64,000 bases of DNA, taken from the NCBI GenBank assembly GCA_011037195.1, contig JAAEAF010002721.1, positions 1 to 64,000 on the forward strand, read 5' to 3'. The DNA is from Triatoma infestans (lineage: Eukaryota > Arthropoda > Insecta > Hemiptera > Reduviidae). A program made the translations under genes and the position numbers. Positions 44,234 through 55,440 of the stretch are shown piece by piece. How positions within the stretch are numbered: position 1 is the stretch's first letter; each line of letters begins with the position of its first letter. The notes below the pieces were generated by a model that was not told the origin of the DNA, made no database searches, and saw nothing but the letters and a program-made list of their open reading frames with translations.

Positions 44234-44396
44234 AGTGTTCCGCAATCTTTTCTTGCCCCTAATTTCGCGGCACACTTAAAGTAAATATGTAGTATACATA
44301 AAAATAGAATGCATAAATATTACATCATTTTTTTTATTTGATACATATACGTACATACATAAAAAAAAAACTATACTTATATAACATAATATAAAA
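44234..44396 (+). repeat. hAT-like terminal fragment
   Basis: CAGTGTTCCGCAATCTTTTC and TTTCGCGGCACACTTAAAGT look like the 5' end of a hAT element related to 33169-34565. No matching 3' end is present, so it is at best a solo end. Confidence 0.4.
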
Positions 44397-45373
44397 GGAA
44401 GGGATTAGCTCAGTAGTAGCGCGCTAGACTAGCAACGCGGAGGACCCGGGTTTGAATCCACCATGCTGCCATTACATTTTTTTTTTTTCTTCATAGGAGC
44501 CTCTACAACTCACTGTCCGGTAATGGGCAGTATTTCTAAAAGACTGGAAGATCTTTCGTCATTGAAGGATGTGCTTCTGGTCTGGGTTCCAGGTCAAATG
44601 GGAATCTTTAGGAATGAGGAGGTGGATAGGTTTGCCGAATCAGGCGCCTCTCTCCTTTTCATTGGTCCCGAGCCTGCTGTTGGTGTGTCTTCTGGCACAT
44701 GTTTGTCAGGCTTCCAGACGTAATGACCTCACAGCACGTCATTATGGATGAGTGCAGTGGACTGTCGGCAGTCTAAGATGCTCATTGGGGGTCCGGACAG
44801 AGCTTTAAGTAGCGGGATCCGTTGTCTTTCACGGACTTCTCTCAGGCATCTGGTTGGCTTCCTCACTGGGCATTGTGGCTTAAGGAGACATTTCTATACA
44901 ATGGGATTTATGCCTGACCTCTTTGTAGAGTTTGTGAGACGGAGGAGGAAATCTGCATCTAATGACGGATTGTTTGGGCTGTGAGGAGGAAGATTAGGTT
45001 TAGGACCTTCGGCCGGAGTGGGATATCGGTAGAAGATCTTAAGCTATGTCCTTTTAAGGTTTTGGTCCGATTTGTTCGGTCTGTGGTGAAACTTTGATGG
45101 GTAAAACCTGGGCCTGGACTTTTGTTCCAGATCCAGTAGTTGTTATTCTTTAGGGGTAACTATATGGGCCCAGGAAGGCTGTGGATAGCGTAGTTCCCCT
45201 ACTTTGAATAAAAAAAAAAATAAATGGGCAGTATCGTCTATAGCTATGTTCTATAGCTAAGAAAAGCGTTCTGCTGCTTGGAGGCCGGCTGTGCATTGGA
45301 GAAGTCTTCGAGGGGCAAAATAGATCTTTCAGGTCGCAGTGCGATAAATCCCCTACAACAATCTGCTATGTAC
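44397..45373 (+). repeat. SINE-A/B copy interrupted by a LINE
   Basis: GGATTAGCTCAGTAGTAGCG (A-box), GACTAGCAACGCGGAGG, GGGTTTGAATCC (B-box) and CCTCTACAACTCACTGTCCG; then, after the LINE, GGAGGCCGGCTGTGCATTGG and CTTTCAGGTCGCAGTGCGAT. The flanks AACATAATATAAAA (44383-44396) and AACATAATTTAAAA (45374-45387) form a 14-bp TSD with one difference. The TAGCAA loop points to a tRNA-Ala(AGC)-like origin. Confidence 0.87.
44534..45222 (+). pseudogene. I/Jockey-type LINE 3' fragment inside a SINE
   Basis: A perfect 12-bp TSD, AATGGGCAGTAT, at 44522-44533 and 45223-45234. It reads SKRLEDLSSLKDVLLVWVPG, QMGIFRNEEVDRFAESGAS, then LRHLVGFLTGHCGLRRHFYT, with frameshifts; the H of WVPGHMG is Q here. It ends with a GAATAAAAAAAAAATA tail. 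It is the same family as 36092-36860, which keeps the H and a (TAA)n tail. Confidence 0.9.
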
Positions 45374-45529
45374 AACATAATTTAAAAAAAAAATGGTAAT
45401 TAATGTGATACCTGAGCTTGTTTCAATGAACACAAATGCTTTATATTCAGCACGATATTTGAAAGTACAAACCCAAAGTTCTTGATGAAGACCTTTTAAG
45501 CACGTCCGCTTATCATTTTTTTTAATTAA

Positions 45530-45790
45530 CACTCACACCAAACTTTTTCTTATTCCTGTTCTCAATATTATAATTAACAAATGTTATAGTTTGTGTACCA
45601 AATATAACGAAATTCGTCGAAAACTGAAAAAAAAAAACTGTTCAGTAAAAGCACACTTCCGGCTTACTAATTTTCTTAAAACAGGAAGATTTTTGGGCAA
45701 AAATCCATCAACCGGAAGTGCGAATTTATTGAATGGTTCCCCCCTTCCACCAGTTTTTCGTGATTTTCTCAAATACGGCTAATCTACACA
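45530..45790 (-). repeat. HT960 fragment
   Basis: CACACCAAACTTTTTCTTAT, TAGTTTGTGTACCAAATATA, TTCAGTAAAAGCACACTTCC, then a jump to CAACCGGAAGTGCGAATTTA and TTTTTCGTGATTTTCTCAAA. It has an internal deletion between modules. Confidence 0.75.
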
Positions 45791-46859
45791 CATAAATAAC
45801 TTTGTTCACATAAATATATCATTGAAAATGGGAGTAGAATTGAAATAGCGTGTGGTCAGAAAATACGAGGATATCCTTTCCTATCCGAAATCCAGAAAGT
45901 ATCCAAAGGAACTTTGGCAAAATGAAGTTTTAGTGTCCCATTGTTACACAATTCAATAAATTCCTTTCGAATTTGCAGAGAATTTGTGCATTTGCAGAAT
46001 TTCTATAGCACTAGGTAGTTGCAAAAAGGATTTCGAATCCAAATCGTATTGTTCCGTATATTAATTGAATAAAAATAGTGGTCTATTATCTTATGGCCGC
46101 GGCGGTACACATAGCATTGGCACAAAGTGCACGGGTTGCCGAACACCATTCTAGAGAACCCAAATCTCAAAATAAATATTTAGTTCCAGATACAATTAAA
46201 TTTTGGAAAATTTATATATGTACACGATATTTGCTGTTTTATTCTTTAATTAGAGAAAGTTATTTTATGGTTGTCTTTTTTTTTTTTATTATTTATTTTT
46301 TGGAGTTCTCAGTTTACAAATCAGCTTGACGTATTTATGGGCGGAATTAATTTTATTATAATATATTGATAAACGCACTGCCTTCATAGAATATTTGCAT
46401 TAATTATAGAAACACATTAATATACATGTGAACATGTTTAATACTTTTTAATTAATTAATGAAACAAAAAAAAAACATTCACTTATAAAATATTAATTAT
46501 ATATAAAAAAAAGTTATGTTTAATTAATAATAATAATAATATTAGGAGGGGGAAAAATTTGGTTTTATATAAAAAAAAAATGTTAAAAATAAAATTCGCT
46601 ATAAAAACTTCCGGTGAGATTAAATTGGATTATGCCATATTTTTTTAATAATGCTTAGGAAATATGGTTTTATAGTGAGATAAATTAATAAATCATAATG
46701 CATAAAATCTATTCAAACTTTTTACGGTGGCTTTTAATGTTTTATATGCTAATTATCTTAATTGAAATTAAAATCGTATTTATAATTTTATTATTGTTTA
46801 GACTATTCGCTTTCGCATTATATATTGCTTAAATTGGAAAGGGGATTAAAAAAAAAAAA
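45791..46859. other. No gene seen
   Basis: AT-rich. An 83-codon frame at 46078-46329 (+) starts in a varied region (ALAQSARVAEHHSREPKSQN) but passes into a T-run. No domain is recognised. Confidence 0.4.
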
Positions 46860-47488
46860 AAAAAAAATCTCTTACTCCTGTTCTCAATATTAGAATTGAC
46901 AAAGTTTATATAGTATGTGTACCAAATATAACGAAATTCGTCGAAAACTGAAAAAAAAAAAACTGTTCAGTAAAAGCGCACTTCCGGCTTAGTAATTTAC
47001 TTAAAACTTGGAATATTTGGCCATCTAATTATTTCTAATTAATTTTTTTTTTTTTTGGATGATAGAATTGTATAATCAACTATGATACCACTTTAGAGGA
47101 AACTGTAATCCCAACCCTCCCCTAAAAGTACCCTTAAATGAATTTTTCCAGAGAAATGTTTTTTTAAATAAATGATGTAGATCTTGGCATTTTTAGTTTA
47201 TATACGAAGTTTCAAGAAAATCGTCGGAACCATTTTAGAGAAAATCACGAAAAACTGAAAAAAAAAAAAAAAAAAAAAATCATTTAGTAAAGTGTTAAAA
47301 CAAACGCACTTCCGGTTATCCGATTTTTTTTTTTGAAACTCGGAATTTTGAACCACATATTTAATTCTAATTAACATTATTTAGATGACAGAATTGTCTA
47401 TTAAACTGAATTAAGATGAAAACCTAACCCCACCCCCTCTCACCCAGAAGTGCCCTTAATGAATTTTTCCGGAGAAAATCAACTCTCA
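46860..47488 (-). repeat. HT960 fragment
   Basis: TCTCTTACTCCTGTTCTCAA, CGAAATTCGTCGAAAACTGA, CGCACTTCCGGCTTAGTAAT, TAGAATTGTATAATCAACTA, ACGCACTTCCGGTTATCCGA and GAATTTTTCCGGAGAAAATC. It covers the first two modules and stops at the C/G hairpin at 47491. Confidence 0.8.
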
Positions 47489-47490
47489 TT

Positions 47491-47530
47491 CCGGGGGGGG
47501 ATAGTTTAATACACTTAACCCCCCCCCCGG
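47491..47530. repeat. G-run/C-run hairpin
   Basis: CCGGGGGGGG (47491-47500), an AT-rich loop of about 18 bases, then ACCCCCCCCCCCGG-type sequence to 47530. The G and C runs can pair in an ~11-bp GC stem. Confidence 0.85.
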
Positions 47531-47945
47531 AAGGGGTATCTATTTCATGCAATTACTTGGGGAGTAGTGACCTCATGGGTAACCAAAGCTCAGTACTCCA
47601 TGCATTTTGACAGAATAGGACACAATACACTTTTCCACTTACACTACATACCACTCTACCCTTTTCAGGAACAAGGACAAACACAGTACACAAACTAAGG
47701 GTCTCCGTTCCTAGTTGATTGGCGTAAGCCAAGGAAGAAGAAAAATGGTTAGCTCAGTGGTAGCGAGCTGGACTAGCAACGCGGAGGTCCCCCGGGTTCG
47801 AATCCCCAGCATGCTGCTCTTAGATTTTTCTCTTCCTAGGGGCGTCTACAGCTTACTGTCCGGTCATGTATAAGACAAGAAAATACTGTCCAGAAGCCGG
47901 CCAGTGCACTGAATAGGCTTCCTAGGCGCCAATGACCATTATATA
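47528..47945 (+). repeat. SINE-B copy 2, composite
   Basis: The 5' unique part has GGAAGGGGTATCTATTTCAT, TTACTTGGGGAGTAGTGACC, CAAGGACAAACACAGTACAC and GATTGGCGTAAGCCAAGG. It is followed by the tRNA-like part TTAGCTCAGTGGTAGCGAGC, GACTAGCAACGCGGAGG and GGGTTCGAATCCC, and a SINE-A-type body and tail (AGGCGCCAATGACCATTAT). The pol III promoter is therefore internal, about 220 bp from the 5' end. Confidence 0.85.
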
Positions 47946-49034
47946 TTGATAAATTTCACATTAGATTTTTTCTCCATTCCATCTTCAACTGTCTCATCGA
48001 AAATAATCGACAATAATAGTAATAATAATAAGGAAATTCCATTAATTAATTAATGGTTAAAAGTTATTACACCAAATTACCCTAATAATCTCATATCTAA
48101 TTTTTTTTTTTTTTTTTTTAATAATCAACTTCCATGGTAATTTTGTTACGTAACTGCACTATTAAAGCAGTGATATCACTATAGCAGTGGCTTAATTATT
48201 GTTCTAAACATAAAACATAATATTCACTAATTTCTTATTTCATCAAATGTTTACTAGATTGTTATAGGAAATTCCATTTCTATAACAAGCTAAAAAAAAA
48301 ACAACGTATTATCCTTAATTACGTTGTTAAATAATATTATATAAACAATATTTTTGTTGGGTGATAATTTGAATTAATAAATTGTAATAATAGGTTTATA
48401 TATATATAAAATCCCTAAGATTGGCAACATTGGTGGCGGTTAAAATATTCATCAATTTTCAAAGTACTTAAAACAAAATATGAATAACTTTTAGTAGCTA
48501 ATGCAAAAAAAAAAAAATAATTATGTTAATTTTATTCAAATATTATCACGTTAGTCAATATTTAGTTAATATTAAATAAAAAATAAAAATCAAAAATAAT
48601 CAGATGGGTTTTAAAAAAGAAACTATTTGACCTAAGGGCATTTTTTTTTTTCAAGAACGAGCCTTCCTTGGTTTCATATTTTATTTAAGTATGCAGTTTA
48701 TGTTTTAATAACATTAATTATTGGTTAAAAAAAAAAAAAAAATCAAAATTGACTTAACTTAGTTGTGAAATAGCAATCTTAGTAATCCAATATTAATTAT
48801 TCCACTTAAATAAGGTAAAATTACTGTTAATACTCCTGTAATTTTCAAAGGCTTGTTCTAATATTTTATAATGAAGTCCCAACTATTAATTCTTATTTGT
48901 GGTAATTATCGTTAATTAGTATTAACATTTTTTTTTTTTATTTTTTACTTTTTTTATTTTGTTGGAGGTAAATGTTTACATTTTAAAACTTGTTACAGTA
49001 GTTACTTTATTACTTTCTCTTATTGCCAGCTTTT
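47946..49034. other. No gene seen
   Basis: AT-rich, with T and A runs of up to 18 bases. Nothing supportable. Confidence 0.55.
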
Positions 49035-49452
49035 TAGATTGTTATAGGGGATTATTGCTGTGCGACCTGAAAGATCTTTTTATGCCTCCTCACTGCTTAA
49101 AAGTGTTCTCTACTTACAGTCAACACTACCCTTCACCGGACAGTGAGCTGTAGAGGCTTCTAGGAAGAGAAAATCTAAGGGCAGCACAGCTGGACTAGAA
49201 CCCGAGAACTCCGCGTTGCTAGTCCAGCGCGCTACCTCTGAGCTAATCCCTTACATCTCCCTTGGTTTACGCCCAATTAACTATGAACGGAGATCCTTCT
49301 TTGTGTCTAGTGTTTGACCTCTGTATAAGGTAGTGTGTGTGTGTGTGTATTGTGTACTATTCTGACGCAATGAATGGAGTACTGGAGCTGTGGTAACCCG
49401 TGGGGTTGCTACTCCCTAAATAATTGTACGCAAACAGATACCCCTTGCGGAC
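49035..49452 (-). repeat. SINE-B copy 3, complete with TSD
   Basis: GGGGATTATTGCTGTGCGAC, GGACAGTGAGCTGTAGAGGC, CTGGACTAGAACCCGAG, TTGCTAGTCCAGCGCGCTAC, TGGTTTACGCCCAATTAACT, AACCCGTGGGGTTGCTACTC and ACAGATACCCCTTGCGG. A perfect 13-bp TSD, TATTGCCAGCTTT, at 49022-49034 and 49453-49465 shows that the whole ~418-bp composite moved as one unit. An internal (GT)n near 49327-49347 is local. Confidence 0.9.
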
Positions 49453-49465
49453 TATTGCCAGCTTT

Positions 49466-49950
49466 CTGGAGAAATATTGCAAACGGGTGGAGCCAGATTT
49501 TAAAAATATGAGAGTTTATTTGTGTTTATTAATATTTTGTGTCTGAGTGTGTGTGTGTGTGTGTGTATATGCGTGCCTGCATTTATGTCTATGTGTTATT
49601 GAATTTTTATGAAAAACTAAAAATTGTCTCCCATTTAGACAACCAAGAAATACAGTTATTTAATTGGTCAATGAAATACGAAAGGCGGAAAATGGTGCAT
49701 TTGAACGAGTCAATAGTTTCTATAGAAATCGCCTGCAATTAGAACAAACCGATCATTTCCAACTCAGTGAAACTGTAAATAGACTGTTTTGAAAGTACGA
49801 CTCTGATCGGAGAATTTTTTTAATTTCCTATACTCTCCATTTTCAGTGTATATATCTTTTGCAAACGTTAGAACGCACCAAAACCAAAATTAACAGCTTC
49901 ACGTAAAGCATTTTATTTTTCAAATTTTTTGCCATTTTCCTAGTAAATGA
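49466..49950. other. No gene seen
   Basis: It contains (GT)n at about 49549-49566. A 67-codon frame at 49539-49742 begins in that repeat and is not convincing. Confidence 0.45.
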
Positions 49951-50930
49951 CACTAGTAAGAGAAAGTATTGTAATCGTGTCAATTTTCAATAATGAGTTT
50001 CCACCGGAAATATCCGTTTTGAGGTCCCCTGAGTCCAAAAAAGTGGTTTTTAGCAAATGGTATGTATGTATGTATGTGAACAGCATAGCTCAAAAATAAA
50101 AAAATCGTAGAACGTTCAAACTTGATATTCCGTTTAGCTATCACCATGGGATCTGACAGTGGGTCATTTGTCAAAATTCCTTAACCGGAAGTACCACTTT
50201 ACTAGTTGTTTTTTTTTATACTTTTTTGCGATTTTCTCAAAAATGGCTCCAACTATCTTCTTCAAACTTGGTATATCAACTACACATACTAACAGCTACA
50301 ACTTTTATTTCAAACATTCCCCCGGGAAAATTCATTTAAGGGCACTTGTGAGGGAGGGTCGGTGGGGTTTGGTTTTCATCTTGACTGCTATTTCAGTTTA
50401 TTAGACAATTCTGTCATCTAAATAATGTTAATTAGAATTAAAATATGTTGTTGAAATTCCGAAATTGAAAAAAAAAATCGGATAACCGGAAGTGCGTTTG
50501 TTTTAACACTTTCTAAATGATTTTTTTTTTTTTTCACTTTTTCGCGATTTTCTCAAAAATGGCCCCGTCGATTTTCTTGAAACTTCATATATAAACTATA
50601 CATACAAAGATGTACAACTTTTATTTAAAACATTTCTCTGGGAAAATTCATTTAAGGGCTTCCTCTAAAGTTGTATCATAGTTGATTATACAATTCTATC
50701 ATCTAAACAAAATTAATTAGAAATAAATAGATTGCCTAAATTCCTGAGTTTCAAGAAAATTAGCAAACCGGAAGTGCGCTTTTATTGAACAGTTTTTTTT
50801 TTTTTCAGTTTTCGACAAATTTCATTAAATTTTGGTACACAAATGTTATAACATTTGTCAATTATAATTTTTGAGATCAGGAGTAAGAGAAAGTTGTGTG
50901 AGTGTTTCACACCAGATTTTTTTTTTTTTA
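49951..50930 (+). repeat. HT960 repeat, full length
   Basis: CACTAGTAAGAGAAAGTATT at the left. CCGGAAGT module starts lie at 50185, 50486 and 50767, a period of about 300 and 280. Each module contains GATTTTCTCAAAAATGG, an AACTTTTATTT stretch and GGGAAAATTCATTTAAGGGC. The right end is GGAGTAAGAGAAAGTTGTGT and TTTCACACCAGATTTTTTTT. Confidence 0.9.
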
Positions 50931-51018
50931 GTATTGCGATCGTGTCTCGAGTTTTTCCCGCGATTTATACATCACGTTTTGAAGTCCTCTGTGCCAGAAA
51001 AAGTGGTTTTAAAAATTG

Positions 51019-51050
<32 letters not shown>

Positions 51051-51500
51051 AGTATGGGAATAACTCAAAAAATGGAAAACCGTAGAAAGTTCAAACTTTA
51101 AGTGCTAGGCTTACGACCCGTCAATAAAGTTTTGATAAAAAATCGAACTGCCGGAAGTAACACCTTACAGAATAGATTTTGCAGTTGTTTTTTTAGTAAT
51201 TTTCAAGCAAATGGGTCCAACGATTTTCTTTAAACTTGGAATATTAACTATACATACGAGTACAAACAGGTACAAACTTTTATTTAAAAAATTTATCCAT
51301 TAAAATTCATTTAAGAGGAGGTTTTTAGTGGAGGGGGGAATTATGTTTTTCTACTAAAGTGTTATTTCAGTTTATTATATCATCCTATCATCTAGGTATA
51401 TAATATTAATTATAATAAAATGTGATTCCCAAAAATTTCTAATTTGAAGAAAATTGATTTCATCAGAAGTACGACTTCTGAAACTCGTCAATTCTGAAAC
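50931..51500 (+). repeat. Diverged HT960 relative, directly adjacent
   Basis: AGTATTGCGATCGTGTCTCG, ACGTTTTGAAGTCCTCTGTG, AAAAAGTGGTTTTAAAAATT, a (GT)n at about 51024-51049, GAACTGCCGGAAGTAACACC, CCAACGATTTTCTTTAAACT and TATCATCCTATCATCTAGG. The order is that of HT960 with lower identity and only one module. Confidence 0.7.
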
Positions 51501-51734
51501 TCGTGCCAATCAATGCAATATAAATATCGACCATCTGTGGCGGAAGTTAAGGTTAACTAGATATTTAGTACAAAATTTCCATTTTTAAGGAAAAGTCTGT
51601 GAGAATTGGAGTAGGGAGAAAGGCTGATGGAAAAAAGGATTCGCATAAGATTTTCTGTTGTTCAGTTGAAAACTGAAATGAAAGTGATATAAATATTTTT
51701 AGCATGACATTGGTCATACACAAATTGATGGAGC

Positions 51735-53345
51735 CTAACTCTAGATCAGAGCTAAGTTGGCGCTCCCATATCCAACACTTGAAACAAAGGTGCATCCAAA
51801 AATTGAATGCCATCAAAGTTGTAAAAGGTATAAGGTTGGGTTTACCGATCGCCACAACTTATTAAATTTTTATAAAGCTTTTGTTCGTAGCAGACTAGAT
51901 TACGGTAGTATGATTTATGGGTCTGCAAGAGACTCAGTACTCAAAATAATAAATACTATCCATAACAAGGATTTGCGTATGTCACTCGGAGCTCTGAGAA
52001 CAAGTCCAATAGAATGTATTCTAGCTTAAAGTGAGAAAACCAGCACTGCAAGTTAGAAGGGACATCCTGATGTGTCAACTATGTGTCAAGATTGTTGCCG
52101 TTAAAAAAAAAATCATGTCGCCTATGAAGACATATTACAATCCTCAATTTGAACATTTATACGCTAGGAAAAATACAAGCACTTTACCTTTGGGCATACA
52201 TTTTAAAAATTTCTGTCTGCTAAACAATATATCCATTTCCATACCTGTATGTTCGATGTTTCCAAAAATAGAACCTTGGACACTGAATGGCCTTAAGTTT
52301 GACGGCACACTAGTTAAATATATTGAAAGTAAAACTCCGAACTACGTTTACAAAAACCTTCTACAAGAGCGACTACTGCTTAAATATAAAAATTATATTA
52401 AAATATTCACCGACGGGTCAAAGGCGATAAATGGAGTAGGAGCAGCTTTCGTCACGAATGAGAGGCTGTACAACTTCCCATTAAGCAATATCTCAAGCAT
52501 ATCTACAGCCGAGTTATTCGCTATATACAAAGCCCTAGAACATATTCGGAACTACAATGAACCTAAGAAATATATTATTTTTCTCCGATTCAAGGAGCTC
52601 ACTGGAGATGATAGGCAATCCTGGTCATGCGGGGATAAAAGATAACGAATCTGCCGACAAAGCTGCTAAAGAAGCGGCATCAATGACTTGTAGAGACGAA
52701 CGTGTCCTTGCAGTCGATTGGAAAGCTTTTCTAAAAAAAAAAAAAATAAAAATCTTTCCAACTTGGAAAAGGAATGGTAATCAGTGCAGCTATCAAATAA
52801 ACTAACGAATATCAAGACTACCACAAAGAAATAGTCAACCTCAAATCGAAAATCTCGGCGAGAAGTTGTCCTAGCGAGAATGAGATTCGGTCACACCATG
52901 TTGATGACACACTGCCACATATTCCGAAGAGAACCTCAGCCGGTATGGAACGCTTGCAATACGACATTAACGTTCCCGCATATTCTATTGGAATGTTCGA
53001 AATATGTAAACGCGTGGGGGAAAGGTAAATTTGCCGACCAGTCTTACAGATGTATTAGGAGCCAATAAGGGGCAATATCAATAAGACTTTCGAATATCTT
53101 AGGGAGGTTCATGTATTTCATTTGTTGTGAAACTAGCTGTACATATGTAAGTGTTTAGTTGTTTGCTGGTGTCTTGTGTATAGGTATTTATTTTATAAGT
53201 GATATAAGGGAGTAGAGGAATATGATTAGACCTAGATTGTGGGTTTGCTGTAGAAATTGTTAGACTGGTGGGTGTGGATATGCATCCCGGATGAGTCCTT
53301 ACAAATTAGAAACAGGTACAAAGGACCATAGGACTGTTGTGCACC
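51735..53345 (+). pseudogene. Jockey/I-type LINE: RT end, RNase H, CCHC
   Basis: Order seen: an RT-thumb region (ELSWRSHIQHLKQRC, then KAFVRSRLDYGSMIYGSARD, LRMSLGALRTSPIE) at about 51748-52029. A linker frame, 52031-52645, includes the start of RNase H (IKIFTDGSKAINGVGAAFVT, STAELFAIYKALEHI: the first D and the E). After a frameshift come SDSRSSLEMIGNPGHAGIKD and NESADKAAKEAA (second D and H). Last is a knuckle region, MRFGHTMLMTHCHIFRREPQ, CNTTLTFPHILLEC. The catalytic RNase H residues are visible, but frameshifts at about 52030, 52560 and 52800 break the ORF. The 3' end is A-rich, near 53345. Confidence 0.88.
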
Positions 53346-53456
53346 TTAAAAAAAACCCAGAAAAAAAAAAACCCAGATAGAGCCTAAAACAATCAAAACT
53401 TTCTTTTTATTCATTTTAATCATTAATGAAAATCAGATGATTGGAAGTACGTTGTT

Positions 53457-53898
53457 GTAGATTGTAGATTGTTGAAGGGGATTATTGCAGTGCGATCTGG
53501 AAGATCTATTGTGCCCCCCCGGAGGCTTCTCCAATGCACAGCCGGCCTCCAAGCACCAGCGTTCTCTAGTTAAGAAGACAACAATGCCCATCACCGGATA
53601 GTGATTTGTAGAGGCTCCTAGGAAGAAAAAAAATCAAAGCAGCATACTGGATTCAAACCTAGTCCAGCGTGCTACCATTGAGCTAATCCCTTCCTTCTCC
53701 TTTGGCTTTCACCAATTAACTAGAGACGGAGAGCCTAGTTTGTGTACTGTGCTTTATCCTTGTCTGTAAAGTGTGGAGTGTATGTAATTTAAGTTTATTG
53801 TGTACTGTTCTGATGAAGTGCATGGAGTACTGAGCTGTGATAACCCGCGGGGTCGCTTCTTCCCAACTAACTGCATCCAACAGATACTGCGGGCAAAT
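53457..53898 (-). repeat. SINE-B copy 4
   Basis: GGGGATTATTGCAGTGCGAT, ATCACCGGATAGTGATTTGT, CTAGTCCAGCGTGCTACCAT, GGCTTTCACCAATTAACTAG, ATAACCCGCGGGGTCGCTTC and CAACAGATACTGCGGGC. The flanks TACGTTGTT at 53448-53456 and 53899-53907 are a probable TSD. Confidence 0.85.
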
Positions 53899-53907
53899 TA
53901 CGTTGTT

Positions 53908-54965
53908 AATGAAAAAAAAATATTTTTCAGTTTTCTGCTAGTTGTTCTAAAACGTCTCCAATGATTTTCTTTAAAAATATAAATTTGAACTACACATTTA
54001 TAAAGAGCTACAACATTTATTCGAAATATTTCTCTGGGTAAAGTCATTTAAGGGTGGGGTTTTGGGGTAGGTGTAGGATTATGTTTTTTCTCTAAACTGC
54101 TATCCTTAATTGATTTCATATACAATTCTACACAATCTAAACAAAAATTAATTAGAAATAAAGAAAGATTGCCAAAAATTACGTGTTTCAAGAAAATTAA
54201 TAAACCGGAAGTGCTTTTCTATTGAACAGTCTTCTTTTTTTGAGGAGGTCTACTGTGTTGACACGGACGGCGCCTCAAGATACGCAGATATAGTAACATT
54301 CGATAAAGATAGTCGATCTGCGTTAGTTGTCGACCCTACGGTTAGGTATGAGAGCAACGATCCAGACCCAGGCCAAGCAGATTAATGAAGAAAAGAGAGC
54401 GATTTATGAGAAGTGCGTTAACTTTCTCCAAGAAAAGTTCCTACAAGAATTTGGAGAAAGGAACTTTGCAGTTCACGGCTTATGGTTCGGCTCTCGGGGG
54501 GCAATCCCAATGGCTACTGCTGAATTTTTTGATAATGTCGGCATTGACAAAGGGAATTTGACCCGGCTGGCGGAGCAAATTATCTTGGATTCCTTGGGAA
54601 TCCTCCATAATCACATCTACGGTCATTGATAAATGGTATTATTTAAGGCCCTGCGTAATTGAGTTTATTTATGTATGTTTCATTCTTATTTCGCTTATTC
54701 TTTGCGCTATTTACTTTAGTTTTGTAATGTTTGTGTCTTTTGGACTTGAGATTGTCTCATGAAGATAGATTAGTAATCTGTGTTTTTTATAGCAACTCAA
54801 TGAAATTGAGCAGCCACATCGACTTGGTTTGTCGCTATAATCTCTTTCAATTTTCACGAATTTTTTCCATAAAAACATTAAACGAATTTCATTAAATTTG
54901 ATATAATTAACTCGTATATAAAATTTGTTAATTACAATATTTTTTGTAATTTTATAGTTTGTAAC
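53908..54965 (+). repeat. HT960 fragment split by a LINE
   Basis: The left part runs to about 54240: CCAATGATTTTCTTTAAAAA, CATTTATAAAGAGCTACAAC, CTCTGGGTAAAGTCATTTAA, AAACCGGAAGTGC. The right part, from about 54885, has CGAATTTCATTAAATTTGAT and AAATTTGTTAATTACAA. The two together cover the second half of HT960. Confidence 0.7.
54241..54650 (+). pseudogene. Non-LTR retrotransposon C-terminal domain, third lineage
   Basis: The first frame reads VYCVDTDGASRYADIVTFDK and SALVVDPTVRYESND. After a frameshift near 54360-54390 the frame reads INEEKRAIYEKCVNFLQEKF, NFAVHGLWFGSRGAIPMATA and ILDSLGILHNHIYGH. R-x2-D, DPT-R-E and EK are arranged like a restriction-like endonuclease core. I know this region as the C terminus of RT-bearing insect elements, not as a free gene. 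It is 5' truncated and lies inside an HT960 copy. Confidence 0.7.
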
Positions 54966-55197
54966 TGTTACAAAAAAAACAAAAAACAAAAACAAATATT
55001 CCCCTGATTTAATTCTAATTCAGTTCTCTATTAAAAAAATAAAAAAATGCCAACAAATTAATTGATACAAATTATAAAGAAGAATCAATTTTTTAATGTA
55101 ATTAAGTGATAACACAGTATTTGAATTGTAAATTTATGGAGATGTTGCTTTAAGAAATTGGTTTAGTTTTATATTAAAACAACTCAGCATATAACCA

Positions 55198-55216
55198 AGA
55201 TTGAAAATACAATCTA

Positions 55217-55255
<39 letters not shown>

Positions 55256-55440
55256 TTAATCTCTTATTTTTGATTTTTTGTTTTAATATAAAAACATTAC
55301 TGTCTGATTGGTTGGGGGGGACCACAAAATAACCCTTTAGGCTAAATTAAAGCCCTAATTATAGCTAAATAAATTATTTATACAAAAGAAGTTAATTTAT
55401 TTATTTTTTTTTTCGTAAATCATAAATATTAACTAATCAA
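55198..55440. repeat. Repeat copy, empty counterpart of 56990-57373
   Basis: AGATTGAAAATACAATCTAC, poly(A) of 30 or more, TTTTTTGTTTTAATATAAAA, ACATTACTGTCTGATTGG, TTAGGCTAAATTAAAGCCCT and CGTAAATCATAAATATTAAC recur at 56990-57373, where a foldback interrupts them. Confidence 0.8.

Noticed and set aside
44400..44470. Genuine tRNA gene
   Set aside because: The A- and B-boxes are present here and at the other SINE heads, but no cloverleaf with paired acceptor stem closes. A T-rich linker and SINE body follow, with TSDs, so these are SINEs.
50870..51101. Open frame over the (GT)n repeat
   Set aside because: The peptide is mostly a CVCVCV run from the microsatellite and crosses an HT960 boundary.
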